Part shown: positions 50,452-58,689 of the stretch, in pieces
How the letters are laid out: the number at the start of each line of letters is the position of its first letter
How positions within the stretch are numbered: position 1 is the stretch's first letter
Assembly: GCF_002265875.1 (NCBI RefSeq)
Contig: NZ_NPFA01000009.1
Location: forward strand, 62,001-126,000
Source: Marinococcus halophilus
Lineage (GTDB): Bacteria > Bacillota > Bacilli > Bacillales > Marinococcaceae
Direction of reading: 5' to 3'
DNA length: 64,000 nt
Program-made: the position numbers and the translations under genes
The notes under the pieces: model-generated
Seen by the model: the letters and a program-made list of their open reading frames with translations, nothing else
Told to the model about the DNA's origin: nothing
Databases searched by the model: none

Positions 50452-51296
50452 AGCGGTCCCCCCTTTTCCCAGCTACTGTGCAAAGTCCATTCGAGCCTTT
50501 TTATCCACCTGCGCTGAATAGCTTTTGGAGAATGTTTTACTCTGCCGAGCGCCCGGTAAATCACCACAAGACTATAAGCTTTAATATTAGCGTCCGTAAT
50601 TTCCACCGGACGGATGCTTCCATAGGCCTTCAAAAAGATACGGCGGAGTTCATGGTACTTTTTTGGGGCATGAAAAGCTGCGTTCCACAACGCCCAGCTA
50701 ATGTCTACCATTGGATCATTCCACCCTGCCCATTCCCAATCAATCAGGATTATATTTCCTTTTTTATTCAGAATTACGTTATGCGGGCCGGCGTCACCGT
50801 GAATAAATGTCGTTCCCACCGGCGTACGCGCCTCCCAAATATCTACAGCCTTATCGTGCATTTCCTCCGGCACAAAAGTCTCTCTTCCCCGACGAAGAGG
50901 CGCTGCATTCCGGTCATATTCCCGAATATTTCCCGGCCGGCTGTGTACTTTCGAAGCAAGCGTGACAGCAAGTTTTTTATAAGCTTCGGACCAGTAGGAT
51001 GATTGCGAATTCAATTGGGAAACATTTTCTCCCTCATGATAGCTTTGCATAAACGAAAAATAATCACCGAGCTGCAAACGGCCGGCTGGTGCCGGCAAGA
51101 AGGAAGAACCACGCAGCTCTTCAAGCACCTCGTACTCCCGGCGCAGATAGCCGCTTCTCCCCTTTTCAATTTTCAATACGCGCTGGCCAGACGGTTGGGT
51201 GATTAAAAAAGTATGATGGCTAAATCCTCCCGTTAATCGCACGCTTGTAAACGGCCCAATGATTTTTTCCCATTCTTTTTTGACATCTATCAGCAT
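50448..51296 (-). CDS. Aminoglycoside phosphotransferase-family kinase
   Basis: This 282-residue protein has the APH/choline-kinase fold: Brenner motif HGDAGPHN at 166-173 and a metal-binding Asp186 in LIDWEWAG, with a nucleotide-binding N-terminal lobe (KIEKGRSGYLRREYEVLEEL). Family members phosphorylate antibiotics, sugars, homoserine or choline; nothing in the sequence fixes the substrate, and a resistance role should not be assumed. It is translationally coupled to the GNAT gene downstream, a pairing that suggests joint action on one small molecule, which is inference. Confidence 0.82.
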   Translation of the reverse strand: MLIDVKKEWEKIIGPFTSVRLTGGFSHHTFLITQPSGQRVLKIEKGRSGYLRREYEVLEELRGSSFLPAPAGRLQLGDYFSFMQSYHEGENVSQLNSQSSYWSEAYKKLAVTLASKVHSRPGNIREYDRNAAPLRRGRETFVPEEMHDKAVDIWEARTPVGTTFIHGDAGPHNVILNKKGNIILIDWEWAGWNDPMVDISWALWNAAFHAPKKYHELRRIFLKAYGSIRPVEITDANIKAYSLVVIYRALGRVKHSPKAIQRRWIKRLEWTLHSSWEKGGPL

Positions 51297-51384
51297 CTTC
51301 CATCTTCCATTCTGTTTCTATGTGTTCTGCTCTGTTCTTTCCCGTTTGGGCTCTTTCGGAACCTGTTTTTTGGCAGGTTAGGTC

Positions 51385-51411
51385 AAAAAAGAACCCGGGA
51401 CCGTCTCCCGG
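51385..51411 (-). terminator. Intrinsic terminator after the first 102-residue paralogue
   Basis: A CCGGGA/TCCCGG stem (51395-51400 with 51406-51411) is followed on the minus strand by GTTCTTTTTT. Confidence 0.8.
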
Positions 51412-51421
51412 ATTCCACTGT

Positions 51422-51730
51422 TTAGCTGCCTACAAGCTTTAATGCTTCTTCACCCTTAATACTGACACTTACTTTCCCGTCGCTTTTTAACACTCTGGTA
51501 ATGTTTGCTTTGCCCACCCGTGCACTGTTTCGTTCGGTGTAAAAAATCATGCTGCGCACATCACAGTTTTCGTGCATTTCTTCAAACAGCCCGATATGAT
51601 GCGGATTCTCGAGTTCTACATACCATACTTCTGCCGGTTCATAATCATATACCGTTAAAAGTCCTTTATCGAACGTCAATGGTGTGTGCGAATGTTCAAA
51701 CTTCAGTCTCGTCAAGCGATACTCTTTCAC
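51422..51730 (-). CDS. Hypothetical protein, paralogue of 51918-52226
   Basis: This 102-residue protein is of unknown family. It starts MKEYRLTRLKFE and contains GLLTVYDYEPAEVWYVELENP, a central FYTERNSARVGKANITRV and a final GEEALKLVG. It is predicted to be mostly beta strand, soluble and cytoplasmic, with no signal peptide. It matches the next upstream gene along its whole length (shared YRLT, LTVY, WY.E.E.P, SAR.G.A.ITR and KGE..L.LVG). The RBS (GGGGGG) is strong. No function is proposed. Confidence 0.75.
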   Translation of the reverse strand: MKEYRLTRLKFEHSHTPLTFDKGLLTVYDYEPAEVWYVELENPHHIGLFEEMHENCDVRSMIFYTERNSARVGKANITRVLKSDGKVSVSIKGEEALKLVGS

Positions 51731-51917
51731 CGGTAACGCCCCCCCTTAATGAGATCTAAAGACTTCCAAGCCGGTTCTGTATTTTATTTTTCCTAATACT
51801 TTTCCCTATTTTCACACATTTTAAAAGTAATTTAAAGCGCTTGCATTTTATTCGCTTGCTCTACGGGGGCATTAGCCAATCTAGACGCTCGTTCAGCTGC
51901 TGCAGATTTCCCTAATA

Positions 51918-52226
51918 CTATTTGGCCCCCACCAGACGCAGCTCTCCTTCTCCCTTAAAGCTCGCGCTGACTCCCGAGCTGCTTTCTGTTATTCTTGTAA
52001 TTTTGGCATAACCGATTCTTGCACTGTGGCCATCTGTAAAAAACGTAACTTCCTCTTCCTGGTTACTTTTCTTCCATTCGTGAAATACTTCCACCTCGGA
52101 TGGCTGTTCAATTTCTGCGTACCATAGGCTCGCTTCATCGTTATAAACGGTCAGAGAGCCGCGCGAAATACTGATCGTTTTTCCCGGGCTTTCGAGTTTT
52201 ATTTTAGTCAGGCGATATTCCTGCAT
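51918..52226 (-). CDS. Hypothetical protein, paralogue of 51422-51730
   Basis: This 102-residue protein (MQEYRLTKIKLESPGK...) is the tandem relative of the preceding entry, of the same length with conserved blocks spread evenly, so an old duplication rather than a recent one. It too is predicted to be beta-rich and cytoplasmic. A GAAAGGGGCC site precedes the ATG. The 187 nt between the paralogues contain no clear terminator but do include a sequence resembling a catabolite-response element (51831-51846). Function unknown. Confidence 0.75.
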   Translation of the reverse strand: MQEYRLTKIKLESPGKTISISRGSLTVYNDEASLWYAEIEQPSEVEVFHEWKKSNQEEEVTFFTDGHSARIGYAKITRITESSSGVSASFKGEGELRLVGAK

Positions 52227-52312
52227 GAGGATAGGCCCCTTTCTGTGTTTATTTACAGTATTGTTTTATTTTATCGTATACAATAACAATATACAGGGTA
52301 TATAAAATAGAG

Positions 52313-52343
52313 TGCTTTTCTCCTAAAAGCATTTTATTTTTTT
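52313..52343 (+). terminator. Orphan plus-strand terminator
   Basis: TGCTTTT and AAAAGCA (52313-52319 with 52325-52331) form a hairpin with a 5-nt loop followed by a T-rich tract. No plus-strand gene precedes it; it lies in the leader of the acyltransferase gene and may end a short RNA or act as an attenuator. Confidence 0.5.
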
Positions 52344-52438
52344 ACACACGACTGCGATAGTTCTCACTTTTTCTTCATGATATGCTTTATTCTCAGCAGC
52401 CTCAGCACTAAAATTAACAGTTGACGCAGGTGATAATG

Positions 52439-53440
52439 ATGAATCAGCACTTTGAATGGGTCAATGTCGCTAAAGGACTCGGCATTATTCTCGTTGTCCT
52501 TGGCCATGCTCCCATTGATGATATTTTGCGGCAGTATATTTTTGCCTTCCATATGCCTTTATTTTTTCTTTTATCCGGCGTGACCTTTAAAGGCAGCTAT
52601 ACAGATCTTCGGCCAGTTGATTTCGCCCGGAAAAAAGGTCGTTCACTGCTTATTCCGTATTTCTCTTTCTCCATTATTACATATGCCTTCTGGTTTTTCC
52701 TGGAGCGCCCTCTTCTGGGCAAAGATGACATCGACGCTGCTATCCCCGCTCTTGGCATTTTTTATTCTGCCGGAGACAACTATCTGCTTACCTATAACCC
52801 GGCTATCTGGTTTTTAACCTGCCTGTTTGTGGTAGAAATCAGCTTTTATCTGCTTCTAAAATACGTGCCGTGGCATAGTGTCCGTATTGCAGGTATTGCC
52901 GCTATTGCAGTGGCAGGATATTTTTCCACGCGCTGGTTTGACTCCATGCTTCCCTGGAGTATCCAAGTAGCTACCGTTGCCTTATTGTTTTTTGGCCTTG
53001 GATTTTTGTTAAAAGCCCGGACAAAAATATTTGAGTATGCCTTCGGCTGGGTGGCAGCTATCGCCTCTCTTGGCTTGATTTACCCGCTCATTCAATTTAC
53101 GAACCGCATCGACATGCGTTCGGGAGAGTATGAATCTATCCCTATTTTCATATCTACTTCCCTGCTTGGTATCGCGGGCATTTTATTTTTGAGTTTTCGC
53201 TTGGAGGGGAAAAGCCGCATCCTCAGTTATTTAGGGCAGAATTCATTGATTATTTTCGCTCTTCATTTTATGATCTTTGCTATCATCCGGATTACGCTTC
53301 AGTACGGCTTTGGTATTGAAGGTAACCCTATGGAATTCACTTCCTTATGGGGAATTATGTTTACAGCAGCTACGCTTTTAATCAGCGTGCCATTTGTGTA
53401 TTTCATCAAAAACAAAGCCCCGTTTCTTATCGGCAAGTAG
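52439..53440 (+). CDS. Acyltransferase 3-family membrane protein
   Basis: This 333-residue protein belongs to the acyltransferase 3 family with about ten membrane helices. WVNVAKGLGIILVVLGHA (residues 7-24), with the active-site histidine, and HMPLFFLLSGVTF are the family motifs, and the C-terminal AlgI-like end lies in helix ten. Such enzymes O-acetylate sugars in peptidoglycan, exopolysaccharide or small molecules. I choose the second of two adjacent ATG codons because of spacing from AGGTG. There is no partner gene to indicate the acceptor. Confidence 0.85.
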   Translation: MNQHFEWVNVAKGLGIILVVLGHAPIDDILRQYIFAFHMPLFFLLSGVTFKGSYTDLRPVDFARKKGRSLLIPYFSFSIITYAFWFFLERPLLGKDDIDAAIPALGIFYSAGDNYLLTYNPAIWFLTCLFVVEISFYLLLKYVPWHSVRIAGIAAIAVAGYFSTRWFDSMLPWSIQVATVALLFFGLGFLLKARTKIFEYAFGWVAAIASLGLIYPLIQFTNRIDMRSGEYESIPIFISTSLLGIAGILFLSFRLEGKSRILSYLGQNSLIIFALHFMIFAIIRITLQYGFGIEGNPMEFTSLWGIMFTAATLLISVPFVYFIKNKAPFLIGK

Positions 53441-53541
53441 GTATTCACTAACGTTTGTGCCGATAACTGTAAACAATCTGGCGCCTGTGTTAAGATGAAA
53501 CGTATTGATTCCCACGAAGAAATATTAAGGAAGGTCGGTGC

Positions 53542-54534
53542 ATGAAAAGACAAACACCAAAGAGAAAACTACACTACTGGATTTTGAGTCTTTTGGGTCT
53601 TTTCGCTGCAGGATTTTCTGCGTTTATTCTTTATACAAGCTGGCATGAAGACCGCCCGGTGATATCTGTCGTGAAAAGCTTCGCTGACGGCCCGGAAGAA
53701 AACGCCAAAGACGGTCCCTATCCGGACAGGCCGGCGTATCAGCTTCCTGAAGATATTGATGTTCGTTATGATTATGAAAAAATGTCACTAAACGGCATGA
53801 ACAGCTATGTTTTAAAAAACGAAAGTGCCGCTGAAAGGAAAATCATTTATTTGCATGGCGGCGGCTACGTCAGCCAGCCTAACCCCCGTCATTTTCAGTG
53901 GCTCGCGGGGGTCCAGGGACGTACCGATAGTACGGCAATACTTCCTGTCTATCCTAAAGCTCCTCAGCATCAGTATGAAGAAGCCTTTGATAAACTGGTC
54001 CCTCTCTATGAACAGACTCTGAAAACCACAGAAGCTGAAAATATTGTTATTATGGGGGATTCTGCCGGCGGCGGCCTCGCGCTAGCACTCGCGCAGGAGC
54101 TAAACCGCCAGAACATTGCCCAGCCTGGAGATATTATCATGCTTTCTCCGTGGCTCGATGTTAGTATGACCAATCCCGGTATCCAGGATTTAACTTCTGT
54201 GGATCCTTTTCTTGATTTGGAATGGCTGCTGAATGCCGGTTCTTCTTATGCAGGGGATGCCGATTTGAGAAACCCAATGGTGAGCCCGATTTACGGAGAT
54301 ATGACCGGGCTTGGAGATATGACCCTGATTATAGGCACCCACGAATTATTCCTTGCGGACGCCCGGAAGTTTTCTGAAATAACCGATGAAAAGGGAATCC
54401 CCATTAACTATTATGAGTATCCGGAAATGCCTCATGTGTTTCAGCTGCAGAATACTGAGGAGGGCCGCCGGGCCACGCAGCAGGTCGTTAACATTATTAA
54501 CGATGAAGCAGGCGATACCTCTACCACGGATTAA
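53542..54534 (+). CDS. Membrane-anchored alpha/beta hydrolase (HSL type)
   Basis: This 330-residue protein has an N-terminal membrane or signal helix (12-31) and an alpha/beta-hydrolase domain of the hormone-sensitive-lipase type. The oxyanion motif HGGGY lies at 105-109, the nucleophile is Ser174 in GDSAGGG, and the catalytic histidine is His298 (EMPHVFQLQ); the acid is in the GTHELFLAD segment where the usual Asp position is Glu268. It probably acts on ester substrates at the outer face of the membrane. Its last codons form part of a terminator. Confidence 0.88.
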   Translation: MKRQTPKRKLHYWILSLLGLFAAGFSAFILYTSWHEDRPVISVVKSFADGPEENAKDGPYPDRPAYQLPEDIDVRYDYEKMSLNGMNSYVLKNESAAERKIIYLHGGGYVSQPNPRHFQWLAGVQGRTDSTAILPVYPKAPQHQYEEAFDKLVPLYEQTLKTTEAENIVIMGDSAGGGLALALAQELNRQNIAQPGDIIMLSPWLDVSMTNPGIQDLTSVDPFLDLEWLLNAGSSYAGDADLRNPMVSPIYGDMTGLGDMTLIIGTHELFLADARKFSEITDEKGIPINYYEYPEMPHVFQLQNTEEGRRATQQVVNIINDEAGDTSTTD

Positions 54535-54549
54535 GGTGGAGGTTTTTTT
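54517..54549 (+). terminator. Intrinsic terminator overlapping the esterase stop
   Basis: A 9-bp stem with one G-U pair (54517-54525 with 54535-54543) is followed by seven Ts on the plus strand; the stop codon lies in the loop. Confidence 0.85.
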
Positions 54550-54610
54550 GCTGTAGAGAAATTTTGCCCAGCAAAAAACGCACTCCGGAAGGTGCGCATG
54601 CTTTAAATAT

Positions 54611-54879
54611 TCAGTTCATATTTATATAGAAAAAATCTCCGTTCGCCCCGTCTTCGCCCAGGATCCGTTCCTTCACTGCCTCCGCCATATCCGGGAGGCC
54701 AATGTCCAGTGCAATCAACTGCACTTTTAAATTTTCCTCCTGAAGCATTTCGCAGCCTGCTCGCCCGCTTCTTCATTTCTTGCTCCAAGCCACACGTTGA
54801 AGATGCTTTGTGCCAACTGCCGGCAGGCTGCCAAACCAATACTACAGACCCTGTCGGTTACTAGTTCGCTTTTCCCGTT
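54611..54879 (-). pseudogene. Remnant of a short-chain dehydrogenase (SDR)
   Basis: Read on the minus strand, one frame gives GKSELVTDRVCSIGLAACRQLAQ then FNVWLGARNEEAGEQAAK, then a frameshift at about 54745 continues as MLQEENLKVQLIALDI (ending at TGA 54611-54613). Joined, these resemble the N-terminal Rossmann part of an SDR enzyme, with the TGxxxGIG glycine motif decayed to TDRVCSIG. A strong AAAGGAGG site (about 54888-54895) is followed at the right distance by AAC where a start codon should be. The rest of the enzyme is missing. Each half alone looks non-coding, so this reading is moderately confident. Confidence 0.55.
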
Positions 54880-55080
54880 CTTTGTTCCCTCCTTTCGGCC
54901 TGCTTGCTGTTCTATACCCGGCAGAGAACCTCGCTGATCCAGGAGAGAACGATGCAAAATAAGCATATTACATGTTTAATAAACAAGAAGTTGGGAAATA
55001 CTTGTATATACCTTCAAACCATATTTTAGACGTAATATATTCAGAGCTTCTTTCAGAATTTCACACAGGCATCAGACTGA

Positions 55081-55206
55081 AAGCTGTATGTCGGAATCTG
55101 GGATGGGGAAATTCGAAAAACCGTCATTTTTCCTGTCTATACGTCAATTGTATACATGGCGATCGTGGTCTGGATATTCAGCCGAGCCAAAAGCCAGAAA
55201 AAGAGC
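55081..55206 (+). pseudogene. Remnant of a membrane protein C-terminus
   Basis: One plus-strand frame reads KLYVGIWDGEIRKTVIFPV then YTSIVYMAIVVWIFSRAKSQKK, a hydrophobic helix ending in a basic tail as at the C-terminus of a transporter. It is cut by TGA immediately upstream (55078-55080) and has no start. A 17-bp terminator begins in its last codons, which fits the end of a former gene. The family cannot be recognised from this fragment. Confidence 0.4.
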
Positions 55207-55228
55207 TCACACTCTTTTTCTGGCTTTT
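55189..55228. terminator. Strong intrinsic terminator
   Basis: A perfect 17-bp inverted repeat (55189-55205 with 55212-55228), 6-nt loop, followed by further Ts on the plus strand. It now serves only the decayed gene upstream. Confidence 0.88.
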
Positions 55229-55270
55229 TTATCTTTTATGAGGAATTATTCAAGAAAGGAAGGATTTCAT

Positions 55271-55366
55271 ATGGCCGTATTTTTTACACTGCTGTGCGGC
55301 GTTTCCTGTTACGGGCTGCTGCTCTGGGACCGCCTAAATACAAGTGATCAAAAGAAAAACGAATAA
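55271..55366 (+). CDS. 31-residue predicted membrane miniprotein
   Basis: A short open frame follows an AGGAAGG site 7 nt upstream. The product starts MAVFFTLLCGVSCYGLLLW, a single hydrophobic helix, then a charged tail DRLNTSDQKKNE. This is the usual build of small membrane proteins that modulate larger partners, but no family is recognised. It lies directly downstream of a strong terminator, so it must have its own promoter or be transcribed with the gene at 55419. Confidence 0.5.
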   Translation: MAVFFTLLCGVSCYGLLLWDRLNTSDQKKNE

Positions 55367-55418
55367 TTAATATCCCTGATCCTGCCTGCTATAATACGTT
55401 AAAGGAGGAGAGGCACTC

Positions 55419-55718
55419 GTGCTGCTGAGCATATATGATTACAAAATAGAAAAAACCCTCAAAAAGCTTAATCACCTGGCAGAGGCGCCTGTAGATAAAC
55501 GCTTAAAAAGTAATCTGCCGTTCACTCTTTATATTACTTCTGCCCAAAAAGAATGGTTGGAACCATATATGACTTTTCTGCATAATGAAAAGTTGGTTTA
55601 CGTCTCTCTAATGAGAGAAGACCATCCACTAGAGGGTCGTTCACAAGACGAACTGGTCCCTGTACGGCTTGTTCCGCTTCCGGGCCTATGGGCCTCCAAT
55701 GAGCAAAAGAAAGCTTAA
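55419..55718 (+). CDS. Hypothetical 99-residue protein
   Basis: This protein starts at GTG after an AAAGGAGG site, with a TATAAT box about 25 nt upstream of the start (about 55391), so it probably has its own promoter. The sequence (LLSIYDYKIEKTLKKLNHL, NLPFTLYITSAQKEWLEPYM) looks like a small soluble alpha/beta protein. No family recognised. It is convergent with the helicase gene, separated by 22 nt and a shared hairpin, so it may be related to that locus in function, but there is no direct evidence. Confidence 0.65.
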   Translation: MLLSIYDYKIEKTLKKLNHLAEAPVDKRLKSNLPFTLYITSAQKEWLEPYMTFLHNEKLVYVSLMREDHPLEGRSQDELVPVRLVPLPGLWASNEQKKA

Positions 55719-55740
55719 GCTAAATTACCCGCCGTTGCCG

Positions 55741-58656
55741 TTAATGAAGCCAGCAGAAGAGCTCCTCTGCTGGCTTCTCATTAATCGCTGTGCAGATAGT
55801 GGTAGAGAGCCGCATCAACTTCTTCTTCAAATGAAGTCTCATCCGTACAACCGGAATTAATTTTCCGTTTTTGTCCTGCATGCTCGTGTTTTCTACCGTG
55901 TGCTTTAGCGGCTCTGCTTCGCCCAAGTAATAAAACTCCCGGCCTTCGTCATCATCTTTTTTTACAAAGATATAAATCCGGCTTTGCTCTCCGTCTGCAT
56001 GGATGATTTCCTGTACTTCCTTCGAGGCAGTGGTCCGGTTGCTCCGCGTATACCACTGCAGCTCTCTGCGGCTAATAAACTCGTCTTCGTAATTAATGTT
56101 TGCTTCCACATCTTCCGGTTTATGATAAGTAATAAAAATAGGGGTCGTGCCGTATTTTGTTTTATAGCCGTATATCGTCGAACTTTCGTCATTTTCCCAA
56201 TTCAATAGCCGGCACACGTCCTTGCGGGAATATTTCTGGTACAGCGTGAACGGCGGCTTTTCGTATTGTTCGTTTTTCAGCTCCGCACAGACAAGCACGT
56301 CCTCCACAAGTGTCCTAAACCAGGAGGAACCGGCGAGTGCTTTCTGCATCGCACGAGTCCACGTAAAGCCTCCACTTCCCTCTTTGATCAAAGGAATTCT
56401 GCCATACTTTTTTTGATACGGATCAGTAAAAAAATCTGTCGTTAACATCCGCTTCACTGATACGGCTGCTGCATCTATGTTTTCTTCTCCTGATGCACGT
56501 ATAATACGTGCCATCTCTTTTGCAGCAATGGCATCGTTCTCAAGCAGGTGCCACAGCACCCCCGCCTCATGCCGGCGTTTTCCATTAATAAATTCGGCAG
56601 AAATGAGGTACAATAGCTGATCCTCAAGTAGAGACAGCTGAGGAGCCTGTTCCTTTAATTTGCAAAGGAACCGATAATAATTTCCGTATTTAGAGGTGAT
56701 CATTTCGGGATCTACGGCATTCTGCTGTAAAAAATCCTTTAAAAGCGGTCTCCGTCCGATACGCTGCTTTACATTCATATAAGATTCCTTCAGTTTTCGC
56801 ATTTCCTGCAGATTCGTCTGATCGATAGCAGCAAACACCTTCTTCTTGGCCACCTCTTCAAAATTAATGGAGGAAACGCCCTGAACAAAGCTATTGGTCT
56901 GCATCCGCCGGCGGATATGGTCTTTATTGAGCGAGCGGTCGCCGGAAAGCGCCACTGGAATCAGGTAGTTCTTTTTATAATTACCAATAAAATCAATGAC
57001 GGTCACAAAATCCTTGGACGGATCTTTACGCAGGCCCCGGCCGAGCTGCTGGGTAAAAATAATGCGCGACTGCGTCTGCCGGAGCATGACGACCTGATTC
57101 ACCCCCGGTATATCAATGCCTTCATTGAATATATCCACTGTAATAATGTATTCAATCACGCCATTTTCAAGACGGTTCACCTGCCTCCACCGCTCGTCCT
57201 GCGAATCGGCTCCCGTCAGCACTACGGTATTTCTTCCTTTTTGATTCATTAGAGTCGACAGCTCCTCTGCCTCCCGGTTGCGGCTGCAAAAAATCAGCCC
57301 ACGCACTGTCTCCCCGGAATGACCATAATAATGGATTTTTTCGAGCAGGTGCTCTACCCGTTCCTCCGATATAAGCCGGCTCAAATCTGTCGTCTGATCA
57401 ATTACTTCTCCATCTTTCTCATAATCGGTTACCCCGAAATAATGAAAAGGGCATAGCATTTCTTCTTCAAGCGCTTCCTGCAGCCGTATTTCATACGCCA
57501 CCTGATAGTCAAACAGAGCGAAAATATTCACATCGTCGCTTCGTTCCGGGGTCGCTGTCATACCAAGTAAAAACGATGGCTGAAAATAATCGATCACTTT
57601 TTGATATGACGGGGCCCCTGCTTTATGTACTTCATCAATTAAAATATAATCAAATGCTTCAGGGGCGAACCGCTGCAAATGAATGTCTTTTGCGATCGTT
57701 TGTATGGTCGCAAATACATAGCGGGCCCTGGTATCCTGGCCGGACCCGGTGTACAGGCCGAAATTTTCCGTGCGGCCGCCAAGAATCCGGGCAAAGTCAT
57801 CCTTTGCTTTCCGGAGAATCTGCTCCCGGTGTACAATAAAAAGCATCTTTCGGGGCTGATACTTTCGTACATCAAACGCGGCCAAATACGTTTTTCCTGT
57901 GCCTGTTGCCGAGATGATTAGTCCCTTTCGCTGCCCGGCCGTTCTCAAAGCGTCCAGTTCCTTTAAAGCCGCTTCCTGCATTTTATTGGGCTTGATTTCT
58001 AGTGCTTCTTTCATTGCATTCCGGTCAATCCATCCGGGTGAAAGCTCGGCGATCTTTTCATGTGCCTGCGGACGATACAGCTGCTGATATTTTTCTATCC
58101 ATTCCTTCGTTAACGGTATTGCCTGAGACCAGGTATCTTCAAACTGCTGCCCGAAGTGATGAATCACTTCTCCGTTTTCATGAGAATGAAGCTTAATGTT
58201 CCATTCGTAGTTTACCTTCAGCGCATGCACCGTCAGGTTCGAGCTCCCAACCATCAGTGAATAGTGGTCTTTATGTTTAAACACGTACCCTTTAGAATGG
58301 AACCCTTCAATTTCCGCCAGCCGTACTTCCACATTTGTAATTTTCAGCAGTTCCTGAAATACCTTCGGTTGATTAAACTGTAGGAAGGTGGATGTAAGTA
58401 TTCTCCCATACACTCCGCGTTTTTTTAGTTCGAGCAGATGCGTTTTCAGCGTAGCCAACCCGCTTTCTGTAATAAAAGCTACCGAAAAGAAAAATGAGTC
58501 GCACCGGTACAATTCATGAAGCAGGGTGGTGAGCACCTCTTCATGCTTCTTTTTGTCATTTATCAACAGCTTAGGCGCATAAGGGCTGCGATCGTAGCTT
58601 TTCTGGTCAATAAAGCCTCGGTATAACGATTCCTGTAGTTGACGCACTGTATCCAT
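55741..58656 (-). CDS. PLD-like/superfamily 2 helicase with DUF3427 (apparent 3' frameshift)
   Basis: This protein of about 970 residues has an N-terminal phospholipase-D-like domain (about 35-190, with HSKGY at 120-124 and GSSNLT at 137-142), a DEAD/ResIII helicase core with Walker A GTGKT (252-256) and DEVH (341-344), the helicase C domain with QQLGRGLRKD, and a C-terminal DUF3427 (about 620-950). The ATG at 58656 follows AGGAG. The normal reading frame appears to be lost near 55829: one extra base in an AAA run would restore EEEVDAALYHYLHSD and a stop at 55781-55783, just before a GC-rich hairpin. As written, the frame runs on through that hairpin to 55741. Such proteins are linked to DNA repair or defence in comparative genomics. 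Confidence 0.85.
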   Translation of the reverse strand: MDTVRQLQESLYRGFIDQKSYDRSPYAPKLLINDKKKHEEVLTTLLHELYRCDSFFFSVAFITESGLATLKTHLLELKKRGVYGRILTSTFLQFNQPKVFQELLKITNVEVRLAEIEGFHSKGYVFKHKDHYSLMVGSSNLTVHALKVNYEWNIKLHSHENGEVIHHFGQQFEDTWSQAIPLTKEWIEKYQQLYRPQAHEKIAELSPGWIDRNAMKEALEIKPNKMQEAALKELDALRTAGQRKGLIISATGTGKTYLAAFDVRKYQPRKMLFIVHREQILRKAKDDFARILGGRTENFGLYTGSGQDTRARYVFATIQTIAKDIHLQRFAPEAFDYILIDEVHKAGAPSYQKVIDYFQPSFLLGMTATPERSDDVNIFALFDYQVAYEIRLQEALEEEMLCPFHYFGVTDYEKDGEVIDQTTDLSRLISEERVEHLLEKIHYYGHSGETVRGLIFCSRNREAEELSTLMNQKGRNTVVLTGADSQDERWRQVNRLENGVIEYIITVDIFNEGIDIPGVNQVVMLRQTQSRIIFTQQLGRGLRKDPSKDFVTVIDFIGNYKKNYLIPVALSGDRSLNKDHIRRRMQTNSFVQGVSSINFEEVAKKKVFAAIDQTNLQEMRKLKESYMNVKQRIGRRPLLKDFLQQNAVDPEMITSKYGNYYRFLCKLKEQAPQLSLLEDQLLYLISAEFINGKRRHEAGVLWHLLENDAIAAKEMARIIRASGEENIDAAAVSVKRMLTTDFFTDPYQKKYGRIPLIKEGSGGFTWTRAMQKALAGSSWFRTLVEDVLVCAELKNEQYEKPPFTLYQKYSRKDVCRLLNWENDESSTIYGYKTKYGTTPIFITYHKPEDVEANINYEDEFISRRELQWYTRSNRTTASKEVQEIIHADGEQSRIYIFVKKDDDEGREFYYLGEAEPLKHTVENTSMQDKNGKLIPVVRMRLHLKKKLMRLSTTICTAINEKPAEELFCWLH
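55744..55776. terminator. Hairpin between convergent genes
   Basis: A GAAGCCAGCAG/CTGCTGGCTTC stem (11 bp) with a 10-nt loop lies between the hypothetical gene (plus) and the helicase (minus). It lacks a strong T run on either strand, so it is a weak terminator or a transcript-stabilising hairpin. Confidence 0.5.
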
Positions 58657-58689
58657 TATCAAGCTCCTGCCTATGTTTGTAATAAAAAA

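Noticed and set aside
51840-51917. A protein-like frame on the minus strand downstream of the second paralogue (GKSAAAERASRLANAP...)
   Set aside because: It has no start codon or ribosome site, continues in an off-frame of the preceding gene, and is only about 26 codons long in the intergenic space. It may be chance.
54972-55241. An 89-codon plus-strand frame starting at 54972
   Set aside because: Composition is not gene-like (low-complexity, cysteine and tryptophan scattered, no ribosome site) and it runs through the terminator hairpin; the other frame here is the more convincing fragment.
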